Of a stretch of 64,000 nucleotides of DNA, positions 62,705 to 64,000 are shown in pieces; the stretch's first letter is position 1; every line of letters starts with the position of its first letter. This DNA is from Chryseobacterium sediminis. Its GTDB lineage: Bacteria; Bacteroidota; Bacteroidia; Flavobacteriales; Weeksellaceae. Both the position numbers and the translations under genes were made by a program. The notes beneath the pieces were generated by a model. It was not told where the DNA came from and did not search any database. It was given only the letters and a program-made list of their open reading frames with translations. The stretch lies in the NCBI RefSeq assembly GCF_008386505.1, contig NZ_VUNZ01000001.1, forward strand, positions 1,357,937-1,421,936, read 5' to 3'.

Positions 62705-64000
62705 TTACATAAATATTTTATCTTCTTTTACGTACTCTTTTTTGATGCTGTCTAATAACATGTCTGCACTTACTTTGTAGCCCGGTTCTTTTAATGCAAT
62801 TGTTTTTAAACTTACATCCTGTATGATATTCATAATATTAGAACCGGTTAATTCATAATGTTTGGCAATTTGGTCCAGATCAATATCTTCAAGTTCTAAT
62901 TGTTCAGGTATATTTTGCTGCCAGATACGCAGACGCTCCTCATGCTTTGGATTATTGAATTGTATGCAGCTATGAAAGCGTCGCGTAAAGGCTTTATCCA
63001 TATTGTTTTTAAAGTTGGATGCCAGAATAATAAGCCCTGAAAATGTTTCTACACGCTGTAGTAGATAAGAAACTTCCTGATTGGCATATTTGTCATGGGC
63101 ATCTTTTACAGAGGTTCTTTTTCCGAAAATAGCATCTGCTTCATCAAAAAATAAAATCCAGTTTTTATTTTCTGCTTTGTCAAACAGTTTCGCTAACTGC
63201 TTTTCTGTTTCTCCGATGTACTTTGAGACCAGCATAGAAACATCCACTCTGAAAACCGGACGTTTGGTGTATTTTCCTAAAAGACTGGCTGCAAGAGTTT
63301 TCCCGGTTCCCGGCTCTCCAAAAAACAACACCCTGAACCCTGGTTTAAGTTTTGCCTGCATGTCCCAATCTTCCATAAGAATCCGGCTGCTATGGTACCA
63401 GGCTTCAATACATTTAAGCTCATGCAACGTAGTTTGGGGAAGTATTAAATCTGTCCATGACCTGCGGGTGTGTAGTTGTTCTGCCGGAAAATCATTGCTC
63501 ATTTTTGGTAATAATTCCAGGCCGAAAATGATTTTATTAAAAGCTTCTTCATGAACACTTATCTGGCTGTTCATTGATGCTTGTTCGTGAGCTGAACCTG
63601 AAAAAGTAATGAGTTCTTCTCTACTCAAAACCGAATTCGGGCCAAAATAATCCAGTGATTTCAATCGTTCTGAAATACTATCTCCTCCTAAAATGTATTG
63701 AGCGGCCTGAATGGTAGGATAAAAGAGCCTGCCGCTATCGTTGGTTGAACAAAAGTCAAACAGCACATTCCCTGGAAATTCCAAATAAATGCGTTTCAGA
63801 AATGACGGATCCAATCGTGGTAACAAAGCCATTAAAAGAATCACAACTTCCTGATGGGCAAGCTCTTTCCCTGAAATATAATTTCCTAATTGAAAGTTTT
63901 CATGGTTACTAGTATTAAATTCAGGGGCTCCTACATTAAAATCCTCTGATGGATTATTTATACGCCATGTAATAACCTTTTCTAAATGAGTAAATAATTT
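62705..64000 (-). CDS. AAA+ ATPase of a phage-tail-like injection system (5' end outside window)
   Basis: The frame is open from the stop at 62705 to the end of the window, so the N-terminus is missing and the apparent GTG start at 63844 is internal; a further 52 codons read in frame to 64000. Walker A (FGEPGTGKT), Walker B (ILFFDEADAIFG), a sensor Asn in LASNFKNNMDKAF and an arginine-finger region (FTRRFHS) are present. Ring ATPases of this kind are a hallmark of extracellular contractile injection systems, where they help assembly. The gene heads the minus-strand set of spanin, endolysin and fibres. Confidence 0.88.
   Translation of the reverse strand, partial: KLFTHLEKVITWRINNPSEDFNVGAPEFNTSNHENFQLGNYISGKELAHQEVVILLMALLPRLDPSFLKRIYLEFPGNVLFDFCSTNDSGRLFYPTIQAAQYILGGDSISERLKSLDYFGPNSVLSREELITFSGSAHEQASMNSQISVHEEAFNKIIFGLELLPKMSNDFPAEQLHTRRSWTDLILPQTTLHELKCIEAWYHSSRILMEDWDMQAKLKPGFRVLFFGEPGTGKTLAASLLGKYTKRPVFRVDVSMLVSKYIGETEKQLAKLFDKAENKNWILFFDEADAIFGKRTSVKDAHDKYANQEVSYLLQRVETFSGLIILASNFKNNMDKAFTRRFHSCIQFNNPKHEERLRIWQQNIPEQLELEDIDLDQIAKHYELTGSNIMNIIQDVSLKTIALKEPGYKVSADMLLDSIKKEYVKEDKIFM

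Noticed and set aside
63081..63554. 157-codon plus-strand frame opposite the AAA+ ATPase
   Set aside because: It is fully antisense to the conserved Walker A and B region, with no motif and no leader; it is a frame shadow.
48728..64000. Complete prophage
   Set aside because: No integrase, repressor, terminase, portal or capsid gene is visible; the ATPase-spanin-endolysin-fibre set fits an injection system better, although the window ends too soon for certainty.

Overview
The window looks like chromosome of a Chryseobacterium-type flavobacterium (Bacteroidota). The evidence is the low GC content, the many outer-membrane receptors and SPI/SPII-secreted proteins, candidate promoters of the flavobacterial TTG-N20-TAnnTTTG kind, and the families present (split LanB dehydratases, OMP_b-brl_3 barrels, TPR-AraC sensors, DUF2911). 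I saw no rRNA, tRNA, CRISPR array or intact insertion sequence.

Layout. (1) 0-5 kb: two paralogous small secreted proteins (one cut by the window edge), then a two-component locus. Its FIST sensor and hybrid histidine kinase are intact, but the response regulator in front of them is a frameshifted, internally deleted remnant. (2) 5.1-20 kb: a RiPP (ribosomally made, modified peptide) island with two back-to-back systems. The minus-strand system has a cysteine-free precursor, a secreted prolyl-oligopeptidase-like S9 peptidase and a split class I lanthipeptide dehydratase, with no cyclase and no exporter. The plus-strand system has an outer-membrane barrel protein, two near-identical Cys-containing GG-leader precursors, a radical SAM/SPASM enzyme, an unknown partner protein and a C39-peptidase ABC exporter. 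A TPR-AraC regulator sits between them. The leaders of both systems end in the same R-[S/T]-[I/V]-K-G-G motif, so one exporter could serve both. (3) 20-27.4 kb: a coupled operon of a PIG-L deacetylase, an overlooked 34-residue membrane peptide, a sodium:solute symporter and a DUF2911 protein, followed by a secreted protein and a ceramidase-like membrane protein.

(4) 27.6-48.4 kb: a nitrate/molybdenum island. Two NarK-type transporters and a porin lie next to an Rrf2 regulator with three candidate Fe-S cysteines. Facing them is an apparently single run of 19 minus-strand genes. It encodes a cytochrome-b-like membrane protein, a cytoplasmic NarB/NasA-type molybdoenzyme, a four-cluster ferredoxin, a Rieske protein, almost the whole molybdenum-cofactor pathway (MoaA, MoaC-Mog fusion, MoaD, MoaE, MoeB-rhodanese, MoeA, MobA), a ModE-like regulator, a TonB-dependent receptor and the ModABC transporter. 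The narK and reductase promoters share a long inverted repeat, which suggests one regulon.

(5) 48.7-64 kb: the distal part of a phage-tail-like locus, probably an extracellular contractile injection system. It has an AAA+ ATPase cut by the window end, a candidate single-gene spanin, a T4-type endolysin and two copies of a three-gene tail-fibre cassette with diverged fibres. A lipoprotein gene on the opposite strand separates the two cassettes.
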